From: Burkholderia cepacia ATCC 25416
GTDB taxonomy: Bacteria; Pseudomonadota; Gammaproteobacteria; Burkholderiales; Burkholderiaceae
Reading direction: 5' to 3'
Length of the DNA stretch: 64,000 bases
Assembly (NCBI RefSeq): GCF_001411495.1
Contig: NZ_CP012981.1
Coordinates: 62,001 to 126,000, forward strand
The translations under genes were made by a program, and so were the position numbers. This document shows, one piece after another, positions 26,684-36,665 of this stretch. The notes under the pieces were generated by a model. It was not told the origin of the DNA and did no database searches. It saw only the letters and a program-made list of their open reading frames with translations. The stretch's first letter is position 1. Every line of letters begins with the position of its first letter.

Positions 26684-28270
26684 ATGAAATTCGACGTGGC
26701 GATCGTCGGCAGCGGCCTGGCAGGGCTGTCGGTCGCACTCAACCTGGCCAGCACGCGACGTGTCGCGCTGATCGCGAAACGTTCGATGATGGAGGGAGCA
26801 AGCGATAACGCGCAAGGCGGCATCGCGGCCGTCCTCGATTCGGCGGACAGCATCGAGAACCACGTCGACGACACGCTGGTCGCCGGCGGCGGACTGTGCG
26901 ACGAAGGCGCGACGCGCTACATCGTCGAGCACGGCCGCGAAGCGATCGAATGGCTGATCTCCCAGGGCGTGCCGTTCACGAAGGACGACGCAGCCGAGCT
27001 CGGCTTCCACCTCACGCGCGAAGGCGGCCACAGCCACCGCCGGATCATCCACGCGGCCGACGCGACCGGCCACGCGGTGCTCGCGACGCTGTCGGCGCGG
27101 GCGCGCCAGCATCCGAACATTACGTTCTTCGAAAACCACCACGCGATCGACCTGATCACGTCGGACCGCCTCGGCCTGCCCGGCCGCCGCTGTCACGGCC
27201 TGTATGCGCTCGACGTCGACAACGACCGCACGATCACGATCGAGGCGCCGCATACGGTGCTCGCGACCGGCGGCGCCGGCAAGGTCTACCTGTACACGAC
27301 GAACCCCGACACCGCGACCGGCGACGGCATCGCGATGGCGTGGCGCGCGGGCTGCCGCGTGTCCAACATGGAATTCATCCAGTTCCACCCGACCTGCCTG
27401 TTCCATCCCTATGCAAAGTCGTTCCTGATCTCGGAAGCCGTGCGCGGCGAAGGCGGCCTGCTGAAGCTGCCCGACGGTACGCGCTTCATGCCCGCGCACG
27501 ATCCGCGCGCCGAACTCGCACCGCGCGACATCGTCGCACGCGCGATCGACTTCGAGATCAAGAAGCGCGGGATCGACTGCGTGTATCTCGACATCAGCCA
27601 CCAGCCGGAAGCGTTCCTGCGCGAGCACTTCCCGACGATCCACGCGCGCTGCCTCGAATTCGGCATCGATATCGCGAAGCAGCCGATTCCCGTCGTGCCG
27701 GCCGCCCACTACACGTGCGGCGGCGTCGTCACCGATCTCGCCGGGCGCACCGATCTCGCGGGCCTGTATGCGGTCGGCGAAACGTCGTACACCGGGCTCC
27801 ACGGTGCGAACCGGCTCGCGAGCAACTCGCTGCTCGAATGTCTCGTGATCGGCCGAGCGGCGGCCGACGCGATCGAGGCGGCCGGCTTCGACGCCGAAAC
27901 GCCCGCCACGCTGCCCGCGTGGGACGAAAGCCGCGTGTCGGATGCGGACGAGGAAGTCGTCGTTGCGCACAACTGGGACGAGCTGCGCCGCCTGATGTGG
28001 AACTACGTCGGCATCGTGCGTACCGACAAGCGTCTCGAACGCGCGAAGCACCGGCTGTCGCTGCTGCGCGACGAGATCCAGGAGTACTACGCGAACTTCC
28101 GCGTGACGCGCGACCTGCTCGAACTGCGCAACCTCGTCGACGTGGCGACACTGATCGTGAAAAGCGCGTACTCGCGCCGCGAAAGCCGCGGGCTGCACTA
28201 CAGCCGCGACTGGCCGCACACGCTGCCGAAGGCGCTGCCGAGCGTGCTCACGCCCCGCTCGCGCCGCTGA
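26684..28270 (+). CDS. nadB: L-aspartate oxidase NadB
   Basis: 528 residues, family-typical. It oxidises L-aspartate to iminoaspartate with FAD, the first step of de novo NAD synthesis. The FAD dinucleotide motif [17 protein letters not shown] is at the N-terminus, [10 protein letters not shown] near 44 matches the flavin-pyrophosphate region, EFIQFHPT and [10 protein letters not shown] lie in the substrate domain, and [18 protein letters not shown] near 370 closes the FAD site. A C-terminal helical domain follows. It is convergent with nadC-nadA. Confidence 0.95.
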   Translation: MKFDVAIVGSGLAGLSVALNLASTRRVALIAKRSMMEGASDNAQGGIAAVLDSADSIENHVDDTLVAGGGLCDEGATRYIVEHGREAIEWLISQGVPFTKDDAAELGFHLTREGGHSHRRIIHAADATGHAVLATLSARARQHPNITFFENHHAIDLITSDRLGLPGRRCHGLYALDVDNDRTITIEAPHTVLATGGAGKVYLYTTNPDTATGDGIAMAWRAGCRVSNMEFIQFHPTCLFHPYAKSFLISEAVRGEGGLLKLPDGTRFMPAHDPRAELAPRDIVARAIDFEIKKRGIDCVYLDISHQPEAFLREHFPTIHARCLEFGIDIAKQPIPVVPAAHYTCGGVVTDLAGRTDLAGLYAVGETSYTGLHGANRLASNSLLECLVIGRAAADAIEAAGFDAETPATLPAWDESRVSDADEEVVVAHNWDELRRLMWNYVGIVRTDKRLERAKHRLSLLRDEIQEYYANFRVTRDLLELRNLVDVATLIVKSAYSRRESRGLHYSRDWPHTLPKALPSVLTPRSRR

Positions 28271-28300
28271 CCGCCAAGCCGTTCCCGGCTGCGGTCCACG

Positions 28301-28338
28301 AAAAAAGCCGCTGGCGTTTGCGCGCCAGCGGCTTTTTT
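28301..28338. terminator. Bidirectional terminator between nadB and nadC
   Basis: GCCGCTGGCG (28307-28316) pairs with CGCCAGCGGC (28323-28332), flanked by six A on the left and six T on the right, so it can end transcripts from both convergent genes. Confidence 0.92.
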
Positions 28339-28359
28339 GTCAGACGGGATGTCGCGCGG

Positions 28360-29244
28360 TCAGTCGACGATACGCATCGAATAGTCCGTCGCGCGCACGT
28401 CCTTCGTCAGCGCGCCGATCGAGATACGGTCGACACCCGTTTCCGCGAACGCACGCACCGTATCGAAATTGACGCCGCCCGACACTTCGAGCACAGCCTT
28501 GCCGTTCGCGACACGCACCGCTTCACGCATCATGTCGAGCGTGAAGTTGTCGAGCAGCACCGACTGCGCGCGATGCGCGAGCGCCGTATCGAGTTGCGCG
28601 AGCGTCTCGACTTCGACCTGCACGGGCACGCCCGACTCCAGCGCGAACGCCGCGTCGAGTGCCTCGCCGACACCGCCTGCCGCTGCGATGTGGTTCTCCT
28701 TGATCAGGATGCCGTCATACAGCGCAAGACGCTGGTTCTCGCCGCCGCCGACACGCACAGCGTATTTCTGCGCGAGCCGCAGGCCCGGCAGCGTCTTGCG
28801 CGTGTCGAGGATCTTCGCGCGCGTGCCTTCGACGCGCTCGACGTAACGGCGCGTCGCAGTCGCGACACCCGACAGCAACTGCAGGAAGTTCAGTCCGTTG
28901 CGCTCGGCCGTCAGCAGTGCACGCGCCGGCCCTTCGAGTTCGCAGACGGTCGAATCGGGCGTCATCCGGTCGCCTTCGCGATAGCGCCATTGCACGACGA
29001 TCGCCGGATCGATTCGTGCAATCACGGCCTCGAACCACGGTACGCCGCACAGCACGGCGTCCTCGCGCACGATGATGCGCGCCCGGCGACGCCCGCCGGC
29101 CGGCACGAGCCGCCCGGTCTGGTCGCCCGTGCCGACGTCTTCCGCGATCGCATCGGCCACGTTGCGCGCGATCGCATCGTCGAATGCCGCGCCGTATTGC
29201 TCGCGGACGACGTCGAACAGCGGGGATACGGCTGCGTTCGTCAT
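28360..29244 (-). CDS. nadC: Nicotinate-nucleotide diphosphorylase (carboxylating) NadC
   Basis: 294 residues from ATG 29244. It converts quinolinate and PRPP to nicotinate mononucleotide. [21 protein letters not shown] near 146-166, [10 protein letters not shown] near 178 and the late LEVSGGVN are hallmark motifs. Its start overlaps the nadA stop by four bases (ATGA), so the two are translated from one mRNA. Confidence 0.95.
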   Translation of the reverse strand: MTNAAVSPLFDVVREQYGAAFDDAIARNVADAIAEDVGTGDQTGRLVPAGGRRRARIIVREDAVLCGVPWFEAVIARIDPAIVVQWRYREGDRMTPDSTVCELEGPARALLTAERNGLNFLQLLSGVATATRRYVERVEGTRAKILDTRKTLPGLRLAQKYAVRVGGGENQRLALYDGILIKENHIAAAGGVGEALDAAFALESGVPVQVEVETLAQLDTALAHRAQSVLLDNFTLDMMREAVRVANGKAVLEVSGGVNFDTVRAFAETGVDRISIGALTKDVRATDYSMRIVD

Positions 29245-30383
29245 GCAGCCCCCACGTTCGCAAACAGTTGCTGGTCGCGCTGCAGATCGCCGCTCGCCTG
29301 CACGCGCTTCTTGTGCGCCGCTGCGAAATCGAGCATCCGGTCGATCGGCAGACGTGCACGCTCGCCGATCGCGGGATCGACGAAGATCTCGTTGTGACCG
29401 CGTTCGAGCACGTCGGCGAGGTTCGCGAGGCCGTTCATCGCCATCCACGGGCAATGTGCGCAGCTCTTGCAGGTTGCGCTGTTGCCGGCCGTCGGTGCGG
29501 CGATGAAGGTCTTGCCGGGCGCCGCAAGCTGCATCTTGTGCAGGATGCCGAGATCGGTCGCGACGATGAAGCGCGTCGCGTCGAACTTCACGGCTGCGTC
29601 GATCAATTGCGTCGTCGAGCCTACGACGTCCGCCTGTGCGACGACATTTTCCGGCGATTCGGGGTGGACGAGCACCTTCGCGTCCGGATACTCGGCGCGC
29701 AGCAGGTCGAGTTCGATGCCCTTGAACTCGTCGTGGACGAGGCACGAGCCTTGCCACAACAGCATGTCCGCGCCGGTTTTCTTCTGGATGTAGCTGCCGA
29801 GATGGCGATCCGGCGCCCAGATGATCTTCTCGCCACGCGCATGCAGGTCGGCCACGATCTCGAGGCCGATCGACGACGTGACCATCCAGTCCGCGCGCGC
29901 CTTCACGGCGGCGCTGGTATTCGCGTAGACGACGACGGTACGGTCGGGATGCGCATCGCAGAACGCCGAGAATTCGTCGGCCGGGCAGCCGAGGTCGAGC
30001 GAGCAGGTCGCATCGAGGTCGGGCATCAGGATCCGCTTGTTCGGGCTCAGGATCTTCGCGGTTTCGCCCATGAAGCGCACGCCGGCGACGACCAGCGTCT
30101 GCGCGTCGTGATCGCGGCCGAAGCGGGCCATTTCGAGCGAGTCGGCGACACAGCCGCCCGTTTCGTCGGCCAGTTCCTGCAATTCGGCGTCGACGTAGTA
30201 GTGCGCGACCAGGACGGCCTTTTCACGCACGAGCAGCGCCTTGATACGTGCCTTCAGTGCAGCGCGCTCTTCGGCGGACGGTGCGTCGGGCACCTTGGCC
30301 CATGCCTGCCCCACGCCGCACACGGTCCCTGCTGCGACGGGCCGATCGTATTCGACGGGTTTGATCGTCGATTGCATCTCCAT
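29241..30383 (-). CDS. nadA: Quinolinate synthase NadA
   Basis: 380 residues. It condenses iminoaspartate with dihydroxyacetone phosphate to give quinolinate, using an oxygen-sensitive 4Fe-4S cluster. [18 protein letters not shown] near 60 and [15 protein letters not shown] near 150 are family motifs. Candidate cluster cysteines are in [16 protein letters not shown] and in the C-terminal [10 protein letters not shown]. Together with NadB and NadC, encoded beside it, it makes the complete route from aspartate to NaMN. Its upstream region carries 48-bp tandem repeats. Confidence 0.95.
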   Translation of the reverse strand: MEMQSTIKPVEYDRPVAAGTVCGVGQAWAKVPDAPSAEERAALKARIKALLVREKAVLVAHYYVDAELQELADETGGCVADSLEMARFGRDHDAQTLVVAGVRFMGETAKILSPNKRILMPDLDATCSLDLGCPADEFSAFCDAHPDRTVVVYANTSAAVKARADWMVTSSIGLEIVADLHARGEKIIWAPDRHLGSYIQKKTGADMLLWQGSCLVHDEFKGIELDLLRAEYPDAKVLVHPESPENVVAQADVVGSTTQLIDAAVKFDATRFIVATDLGILHKMQLAAPGKTFIAAPTAGNSATCKSCAHCPWMAMNGLANLADVLERGHNEIFVDPAIGERARLPIDRMLDFAAAHKKRVQASGDLQRDQQLFANVGAA

Positions 30384-30392
30384 ATCTCCTGT

Positions 30393-30560
30393 CGATCCAA
30401 GTTAGCGCTTTAGCGCTTACTTGGATCCCATGCTTCGCGGTCGATCCAAGTTAGTGCTTTGGCGCTTACTTCGATCCATGCTTCGCGGTCGATCCAAGTT
30501 AGTGCTTTGGCATTTACTTCGATCCATGCTTCGCGGTCGACCAGCATCAGCGCCTTGGCG
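30393..30560. repeat. 48-bp tandem repeats upstream of nadA
   Basis: Three near-identical units begin with TCGATCCAAGTTAG and end TCCATGCTTCGCGG, at 30393-30441 (49 bp, one extra C), 30442-30489 and 30490-30537. A diverged fourth starts at 30538. The array begins 10 bases upstream of the nadA start codon and so lies in its leader or promoter. The unit length is a multiple of three, and a minus-strand frame reads a 16-residue repeat ([16 protein letters not shown]). I see no ribosome-binding site to support translation. Confidence 0.85.
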
Positions 30561-30670
30561 CCCCCTCCGGCCTCACCCCTGTGCTCGCCCCGGGGCAACC
30601 ATTCGCCGCTGCCCCAAGCCTCATACAAATCCGGCCCTACCGATTACCTTCAAAACCGGAAGCCCAAATA

Positions 30671-30697
30671 AAAAACCCCGCCAACGCGGGGTTTTTG
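30671..30697. terminator. Terminator downstream of the desaturase gene
   Basis: CCCCGC (30676-30681) pairs with GCGGGG (30686-30691), with A and T runs on the two sides, so it works for the minus-strand desaturase transcript. Confidence 0.85.
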
Positions 30698-30725
30698 ACG
30701 TCCTTAGATTCTAATCGATTTCGAA

Positions 30726-31919
30726 TCAGGCGTAGCGGCGCAGGCGCGTCGCGAATTCCTGCAGCGCCTTGATGCCGCTTTGTTCTGCGCGATGGCACCA
30801 ATCCTGCAATTGGGCGAGAAGCTGTTCGCGCGATGCGGTCGAACGATCCCAGATCGCGGCCAGATCCTGGCGGAGCTGGAAGTACGTGTGCAGCTTCTGG
30901 CTGTTTGCGAAGATTTCCGGCAGCAGCTTCTTCTGCGGCTCGTCGAGGCCGTCGGCATCCTTGTGGAACCACTTGCGCGCACCGCGCATCAGCTGGTACT
31001 TCTCGCCGCCGATTTCCTTCAGGTGCGCGAGCTCCTGACGGTATGCGCGCTTCACGGCCTTGCCGTAGCGCGCCATCACTTCGTAGCGGTTCGACAGCAC
31101 GGCCTGCAGCGTTTCCTGGTCGAGCACCGTCTTCGGCTTGTTCAGGCGCGGCGTCGGTGCGACCTTCTTCACCTTCGCGAGACCGAATGCCGACATGATG
31201 CGGATGTACATCCAGCCGATGTCGAACTCGTACCACTTGTTCGACAGCTTCGCCGACGTCGCGAACGTGTGGTGGTTGTTGTGCAGCTCTTCGCCGCCGA
31301 TCACGATGCCCCACGGGAACAGGTTCGTGCTCGCGTCGGCCGAGTTGAAGTTGCGATAACCCCAGAAGTGACCGAAGCCGTTGACGACGCCAGCCGCCCA
31401 GAACGGAATCCAGACCATCTGCACGGCCCAGACGGTCAGGCCGAGCACGCCGAACAGCGCGACATCGATCACCATCATCAGGCTCACGCCGAGGATCGGG
31501 TACTTCGAGTAGATGTTGCGTTCGATCCAGTCGTTCGGCGTGCCGTGGCTGAACTTGCGCATCGTCTCTTCATTCTTCGCTTCCGCGCGATACAGCTCGG
31601 CGCCCTCGAGGAACACCTTCCAGATGCCGCGCGTCTGCGGGCTGTGCGGATCTTCCTCGGTCTCGCACTTCGCATGGTGCTTGCGGTGAATCGCGGCCCA
31701 CTGGCCCGTCAGCATGCCGGTCGTCATCCACAGCCAGAGGCGGAAGAAGTGGCTCGCGATCGGATGCAGCTCGAGTGCGCGATGCGCCTGGCAGCGGTGC
31801 AGGTAGACCGTCACGCCGATGATCGTGACGTGCGTGACGGCGAGCGCGAACAGCGCGACCTGCCACCACGAAAAATGCAGGAGCCCGTGGGAAAGAAAAT
31901 CGAGCAGGGAATTCAACAA
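30726..31919 (-). CDS. Membrane fatty-acid/acyl-CoA desaturase
   Basis: 397 residues. It has the three histidine boxes of delta-9-type desaturases: HRCQAH near 42, HRKHH near 79, and HNNHH near 214. Four hydrophobic segments are placed in pairs before and between the boxes. A C-terminal soluble extension of about 140 residues is rich in charged helices. It inserts a cis double bond into acyl chains at the inner membrane, using di-iron and oxygen. It is monocistronic, with a terminator downstream. The C-terminal extension is longer than in minimal desaturases. Confidence 0.9.
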   Translation of the reverse strand: MLNSLLDFLSHGLLHFSWWQVALFALAVTHVTIIGVTVYLHRCQAHRALELHPIASHFFRLWLWMTTGMLTGQWAAIHRKHHAKCETEEDPHSPQTRGIWKVFLEGAELYRAEAKNEETMRKFSHGTPNDWIERNIYSKYPILGVSLMMVIDVALFGVLGLTVWAVQMVWIPFWAAGVVNGFGHFWGYRNFNSADASTNLFPWGIVIGGEELHNNHHTFATSAKLSNKWYEFDIGWMYIRIMSAFGLAKVKKVAPTPRLNKPKTVLDQETLQAVLSNRYEVMARYGKAVKRAYRQELAHLKEIGGEKYQLMRGARKWFHKDADGLDEPQKKLLPEIFANSQKLHTYFQLRQDLAAIWDRSTASREQLLAQLQDWCHRAEQSGIKALQEFATRLRRYA

Positions 31920-32140
31920 GGCAGTTACCTGTGATGAGAGCGACGCCGGCCCGCGCCAAGCGTCAGAAAAATGAAAGCATACCGCGTGTAGACCAGAATT
32001 TTACTTCAACCGTTCCAAGTCTTTGTAAAAAATGAACATTTTCTTGCCCTGACGCAACAGGCGCAGTCCATGGGCGGACTTGGAACGGCCCGCGATCCGG
32101 TTCCGACCGCGGGGCCGATACATTTGGCGACCGGCTTGCG

Positions 32141-33505
32141 CTACGCAGCCGGCGCGCGCCCGTCCGCCGCGCCGTTGCCGGCCGCCACGCCGGCGGCAGA
32201 AAAGCCGTCGGGCAGCCCCACGACCCGCACTTCGCGCTGCGGGAACGGGATCGAAATCCCGTGCTCGCTGAACAGCCGCCAGATATTGCGGTTCACGGTC
32301 GAACGCACGCCGGACGTGCCTTTCGCCGAATCCTCGATCCAGAAACCGAGCTCCAGGTCGATCCCGTCCGCACCGAAACTCACCAGATACGGGGTCGGAG
32401 CCGGCTCCGCCAGCACGCGCGGCACATCCCTGGCCGCATCGGCGAGCAACACGAGCGCGTGCTCGACATCGCTGGTGTACGCGACCTGCACCGCAACCTT
32501 CGCGTAGCCGCGCGTCAGGTACGACGACTGGTTCTGCACGACGTCGGTGATCAGCTTCTCGTTCGGAATCAGCGTCTCGTTGCCGTCGAGGCCGCGCACG
32601 ACCGTGTAGCGCGTGCGAATCTGCGTGACGACGCCCTGCAGCCCGCCGACGCTGATCGCGTCGCCGAGCCGCAGCGAGCGGTCGAGCAGGATGATGAAGC
32701 CCGACACGTAGTTGCTGGCGATTTTCTGCAGCCCGAAACCGAGGCCGACACCCACCGCGCCGCCGAACACGCCGAGCACCGTCACGTCGATGCCGACCAG
32801 CGACAGCCCGATCAGGATCGCCGCGAATACCAGCAACGCGCGGCCGACCCGCGACAGCACGACCTTCAGGTTCGCGTCGAGCGTGCTTGCGCGCGTGAGG
32901 CGATCCTCGAGCACCGAGCCCAGCCACATCGCGACCATCAGCGTCACGCATACCCACAGCGCGCCGGAAATCACCGACAGCAGCGTGAGGTGCGCGTTGG
33001 CGACGCGGAACTGCACGCTGTCGAGCCAGCCCAGCACGTCGCGCTGAATGCCCAGCACGGTCAGCACCATCGCGGCCCACACGACGGTCGACACGATTTT
33101 CTCGACGATCGACAGCCACGCATGCGTGTGGCCGTCGCGCGCGAACACGCGCCGCGCGAAGAAGAACAGCACGTAGATCAGCCCGATGCCGAACAGCGGC
33201 ACGAGCGCCAGCGACAGCAGCGACGTCGACATGAACGGGTCGAACGCGAGCTGCGCGGCGCCGACGAAGACGCTGCCGAACAACGGGAACAGCGCGCGCT
33301 TCAGGCTTTGCGCGCCCGCGCCGGGTGCGCGGCCGGCCGCCCGGCGGCGTGCATCGATGCGGCCGTGCACGAAGCGCGCGGTCACCCATGCGAAACACAG
33401 CGCGCCGACGAGGATCGCCGCCTGCCAGATCATCACCGGCTGGTGGAAGTCGCGAATGATCGATTCCAGCCGATGCGACAGCAGGCGGCTCTGCAGATTT
33501 TCCAT
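32141..33505 (-). CDS. Mechanosensitive ion channel of the MscS family
   Basis: 454 residues with about five N-terminal membrane segments. The pore-lining helix contains GVFGGAVGVGLGFGLQKIASNYVSG (read in parts) near 240-265. The beta domain that follows has LRLGDAISVGGLQGVVTQI and IPNEKLI, typical of MscS. It probably opens under osmotic downshock to release solutes. It is larger than E. coli MscS (286 residues), with extra N-terminal helices as in MscS relatives. It is 19 bases downstream of rsmB on the same strand. Confidence 0.9.
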   Translation of the reverse strand: MENLQSRLLSHRLESIIRDFHQPVMIWQAAILVGALCFAWVTARFVHGRIDARRRAAGRAPGAGAQSLKRALFPLFGSVFVGAAQLAFDPFMSTSLLSLALVPLFGIGLIYVLFFFARRVFARDGHTHAWLSIVEKIVSTVVWAAMVLTVLGIQRDVLGWLDSVQFRVANAHLTLLSVISGALWVCVTLMVAMWLGSVLEDRLTRASTLDANLKVVLSRVGRALLVFAAILIGLSLVGIDVTVLGVFGGAVGVGLGFGLQKIASNYVSGFIILLDRSLRLGDAISVGGLQGVVTQIRTRYTVVRGLDGNETLIPNEKLITDVVQNQSSYLTRGYAKVAVQVAYTSDVEHALVLLADAARDVPRVLAEPAPTPYLVSFGADGIDLELGFWIEDSAKGTSGVRSTVNRNIWRLFSEHGISIPFPQREVRVVGLPDGFSAAGVAAGNGAADGRAPAA

Positions 33506-33523
33506 CGTCAGTCCGGGCGGTCG

Positions 33524-34789
33524 TTACTGCGCAGCGCGCCGTTCGAGGACGGCGGCGAAGAAACCGTCGGTTGCGTGACGGTGCGGCCACAACGACAGGT
33601 AGTCGCCGGTCTCGAGCGCGATGCGCTGGTCATCCAGCACCTTCTGCGCCGGCACCAGCACGAACTCGGGATGGTCGGCCAGGAACTGCTCGACGATGCG
33701 TTCGTTCTCGGCGTCGAGCACGCTGCAGGTGGCGTAGACGAGCCGGCCGCCCTTCTTCACCAGGCGCGCGGCGCTCGCGAGGATCGACGCCTGCTTCGGC
33801 GTGAGTTCATCGATCGCGGTGCGCGTCTGGCGCCACTTCAGGTCCGGATTGCGGCGCAGCGTGCCGAGGCCGCTGCACGGCGCGTCGACCAGCACGCGGT
33901 CGATCTTGCCGGCGAGCCGCTTGATCTTCGCGTCGTGCTCGCTGTCGATCAGCACCGGGTTCACGTTCGACAGCCCGCTGCGTGCGAGGCGCGGCTTCAG
34001 CTTCGCGAGGCGCTTCTCCGACACGTCGAACGCATAGAGGCGCCCGGTCGAGCGCATCATCGCGCCCAGCGCGAGCGTCTTGCCGCCCGCGCCCGCGCAG
34101 AAATCGACGACCATCTCGCCGCGGCGCGGCGCGACCAGCGAACACAGCAGCTGGCTGCCTTCGTCCTGCACCTCGATCGCGCCTTCCTCGAACAGCTTCA
34201 GGCGCGTCAGCGCCGGCTTGCCGACCACGCGCACGCCGAACGGTGCGAACGGCGTCGCGCCCGCGTCGATGCCGCTCGCGCGCAGCCCGTCGATGACCTG
34301 GTCGCGGCTCGCCTTCTGCGCGTTGGCGCGCAGGTCGAGCGGCGCCGGATAGTTCAGCGCGGCGGCAAGCTGCGCGAGCTCGTCGGCGTCGAAACGGGCC
34401 GACAGCGCCTGGTGAATCCAGTCGGGCAGGTTCGTGCGAATGCGCACGGGCAGGCTCGCCGGGTCGATTTTCGACACGTGCTCGAGCCACGCCGACTCGG
34501 TGTCCGACAGGAACGGCTTCAGCGCATTGCGGCCGACCGTCTGCATCAGGCCGAGCAGCGTGAGGCGTCGTGCCGGCGTACCGGTGCCGCTCTCGGCGAG
34601 GTGCGAAAACTCCATTTTCCGGCGCAGCACCGCGAACACCGCCTCGGCGATCACGCCGCGCTCTGCGTGCCCGAGCTTCGGGTGCGCGCGGAAGAACCGG
34701 CTCGTCGTCGCGTCGGCGGGGCCGGCGAACTTCAGCACCTCGGCCAGCAAAGTCTCGGTCTGGCCGATCAGGAATCCGTGCAGCTTCAT
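33524..34789 (-). CDS. rsmB: 16S rRNA (cytosine-967-C5) methyltransferase RsmB
   Basis: 421 residues. An N-terminal NusB-like helical domain covers about residues 1-140. The SAM-binding motif is VDFCAGAGGKTLALGAM near 232. The Sun-family catalytic cysteines are in DAPCSGLGTLRRNPD near 300 and YATCSVL near 353. It overlaps the purN stop by four bases (ATGA at 34786-34789), so the two are co-translated. Confidence 0.92.
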   Translation of the reverse strand: MKLHGFLIGQTETLLAEVLKFAGPADATTSRFFRAHPKLGHAERGVIAEAVFAVLRRKMEFSHLAESGTGTPARRLTLLGLMQTVGRNALKPFLSDTESAWLEHVSKIDPASLPVRIRTNLPDWIHQALSARFDADELAQLAAALNYPAPLDLRANAQKASRDQVIDGLRASGIDAGATPFAPFGVRVVGKPALTRLKLFEEGAIEVQDEGSQLLCSLVAPRRGEMVVDFCAGAGGKTLALGAMMRSTGRLYAFDVSEKRLAKLKPRLARSGLSNVNPVLIDSEHDAKIKRLAGKIDRVLVDAPCSGLGTLRRNPDLKWRQTRTAIDELTPKQASILASAARLVKKGGRLVYATCSVLDAENERIVEQFLADHPEFVLVPAQKVLDDQRIALETGDYLSLWPHRHATDGFFAAVLERRAAQ

Positions 34790-35448
34790 ACGCCCTCACT
34801 CGTTTCGGTATGCGGTTGATCCGCGAAAATCCAGCGCGCCTCTTCCGGCGCCACCACTGCGCGGCCGTTCTCGAGGCGCAAACGGCCCTCGATGAACCAG
34901 CGCACCGCGCGCGGATACAGCACATGCTCGACCGCCAGCACGCGCTGCGCGAGCGCCGCCGCGTCGTCGCCCGCGCGCACGGGCACCGCGCCCTGCGCGA
35001 CGATCGCGCCGCTGTCGAGCTCGGGGATGACGAAATGCACGCTCGCGCCATGCAGCGCGACACCCGCGTCGAGCGCCTGCTGATGCGTGTGGATACCCTT
35101 GAAGCTCGGCAGCAGCGACGGATGGATGTTCAGCAACCGGCCTTCGTATCGTCTGACGAATGCGGGCGTGAGGATGCGCATGAAGCCGGCGAGGACGACG
35201 AGATCGGGCGCGAACCGGTCGATCTCGGCGGCGAGCGCCGCGTCGAAGCTGTCGCGGCCGTCGAACGAGCGGTGGTCGACCACCGCCGTCGCCACCCCGT
35301 GCGACGCGGCAAAAGCCAGTCCGGCCGCGTCGGGCCGGTTGGCGATCACGGCGGCAATCTCGGCCGGCCAGCGTTCCTGCGCGCACGCGCGGACGATGGC
35401 CTCCATGTTGCTGCCGCGACCGGAAATCAGGATCACGAGTTTTTTCAT
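34786..35448 (-). CDS. purN: Phosphoribosylglycinamide formyltransferase PurN
   Basis: 220 residues. It uses 10-formyl-THF to formylate GAR in purine synthesis. ISGRGSNMEAIV at the N-terminus binds the phosphate. LAGFMRILTPAFV near 88, HPSLLPSFKGIHTH near 110 (catalytic Asn-His-Asp region with NIHPS) and ASVHFVIPELDSGAIVAQ near 135 are standard. It forms an operon with rsmB and mscS downstream, and is divergent from ribF. Confidence 0.95.
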   Translation of the reverse strand: MKKLVILISGRGSNMEAIVRACAQERWPAEIAAVIANRPDAAGLAFAASHGVATAVVDHRSFDGRDSFDAALAAEIDRFAPDLVVLAGFMRILTPAFVRRYEGRLLNIHPSLLPSFKGIHTHQQALDAGVALHGASVHFVIPELDSGAIVAQGAVPVRAGDDAAALAQRVLAVEHVLYPRAVRWFIEGRLRLENGRAVVAPEEARWIFADQPHTETSEGV

Positions 35449-35570
35449 CCACGAATTTTACCATTCGCCCCCGCCTTTCCCGCCTTCTCGGCCGCCGGCC
35501 CGCCCGAACGTTTATAATCTTCTGCTTTGCGGCATCCCACCGCCCATTCCCCGACGCTGCATCCGCTATC

Positions 35571-36563
35571 GTGAAAGTCTTCCGCGGCCTGCCCAACGCC
35601 GAGAGCCGCGCCCCGTGCGCGCTGACGATCGGCAACTTCGACGGTGTCCATCGCGGCCACCAGGCCCTGCTCGCGCGCGTGCGCGCGGCAGCGGACGCGC
35701 GCGGCCTGCCCGTGTGCGTGATGACGTTCGAGCCGCACCCGCGAGAATTCTTCAATCCCGCCGGCGCGCCGCCGCGCATCGCGATGCTGCGCGACAAGCT
35801 CGAGGCGCTTCGCGACCACGGTGTCGACCGCGTCGTCGTCGAGCACTTCAATCACACGTTCGCGAGCCAGTCGCCGCAGGCGTTCGTCGAACGCACGCTG
35901 GTCGGCGGGCTGCACACGCGCTGGATGATGGTCGGCGACGATTTCTGCTACGGCGCGAAGCGCGCGGGCACCTTCGACACGCTGAAGGCGGCCGGCGAAC
36001 AGTACGGCTTCGAGGTCGAGCAGATGGGTACGGTCGCGGGCAGCGACGGCACGCGCATCTCCAGCTCGGGCGTGCGCGCCGCGCTCGCCGCGGGCGATCT
36101 CGACGCGGCCGCGCAGGCGCTCGGCCACGGCTATGCGATCAGCGGCCACGTCGCGCACGGGCTGAAGCTCGGCCGCGACCTCGGCTTCCCGACGCTGAAC
36201 CTGCCGATCGCGCACAAGCGTCCGGCGCTCGCGGGCATCTTCGTCGTGCAGGTGCACGGCCTCGGCCCCACCCCGCTGCCGGGCGTCGCGAGCCTCGGGC
36301 TGCGCCCGACCGTCGACGATTCCGGCCGCGTGCTGCTCGAAGTCCACCTGCTCGACTGGCACGGCGACGCGTACGGCAAGCTCATCCGCGTCGAATTCCT
36401 GAAGAAGCTGCGCGACGAGGCGAAATTCGACGATCTCGAGGCGCTGTCGCGCGCGATCGCGCTGGACGTCGCGCATGCACGCGCGTACTTCATCGAGCGT
36501 GACCGTGCGCCGGGCAGCCGCGCCACGGGCTTCTCGACGTCGGCCACCGACCGAATTAGCTGA
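35571..36563 (+). CDS. ribF: Bifunctional riboflavin kinase/FAD synthetase RibF
   Basis: 330 residues, GTG start at 35571. The N-terminal adenylyltransferase domain has TIGNFDGVHRGHQALL near 19-34 (HxGH-type motif) and SSSGVRAAL near 163. The C-terminal kinase domain has HGLKLGRDLGFPTLNL near 196-211 and the late VEFLKKLRDEAKF. It converts riboflavin to FMN and FAD. It lies upstream of ileS and lspA, the common proteobacterial order. Confidence 0.94.
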   Translation: MKVFRGLPNAESRAPCALTIGNFDGVHRGHQALLARVRAAADARGLPVCVMTFEPHPREFFNPAGAPPRIAMLRDKLEALRDHGVDRVVVEHFNHTFASQSPQAFVERTLVGGLHTRWMMVGDDFCYGAKRAGTFDTLKAAGEQYGFEVEQMGTVAGSDGTRISSSGVRAALAAGDLDAAAQALGHGYAISGHVAHGLKLGRDLGFPTLNLPIAHKRPALAGIFVVQVHGLGPTPLPGVASLGLRPTVDDSGRVLLEVHLLDWHGDAYGKLIRVEFLKKLRDEAKFDDLEALSRAIALDVAHARAYFIERDRAPGSRATGFSTSATDRIS

Positions 36564-36665
36564 TCCGGACGGCGGCGCCTGGCGCCGCACCCTCGCGCCG
36601 CTCACTCGCGCGCATCCCCGATTCACGACGCTCGCGCGTCTCCCGATTTAGATAGCGATCCCATC

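Noticed and set aside
26896..29397. Open frame of over 800 codons across nadB and nadC
   Set aside because: It runs through nadB in another frame and through nadC antisense, with an Arg-rich product and no plausible ribosome-binding site.
30393..30560. CRISPR array reading of the repeats upstream of nadA
   Set aside because: Units are contiguous with no unique spacers and there are no cas genes; this is a tandem repeat.
30410..30628. 72-codon minus-strand ORF across the nadA upstream repeats
   Set aside because: It has no convincing ribosome-binding site, and its repeat follows from the DNA repeat. Kept only as a possibility in the findings.
32261..34819. Long plus-strand frame opposite mscS and rsmB
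   Set aside because: It is antisense to two genes with clear catalytic or structural motifs; composition is typical of codon-bias shadow.
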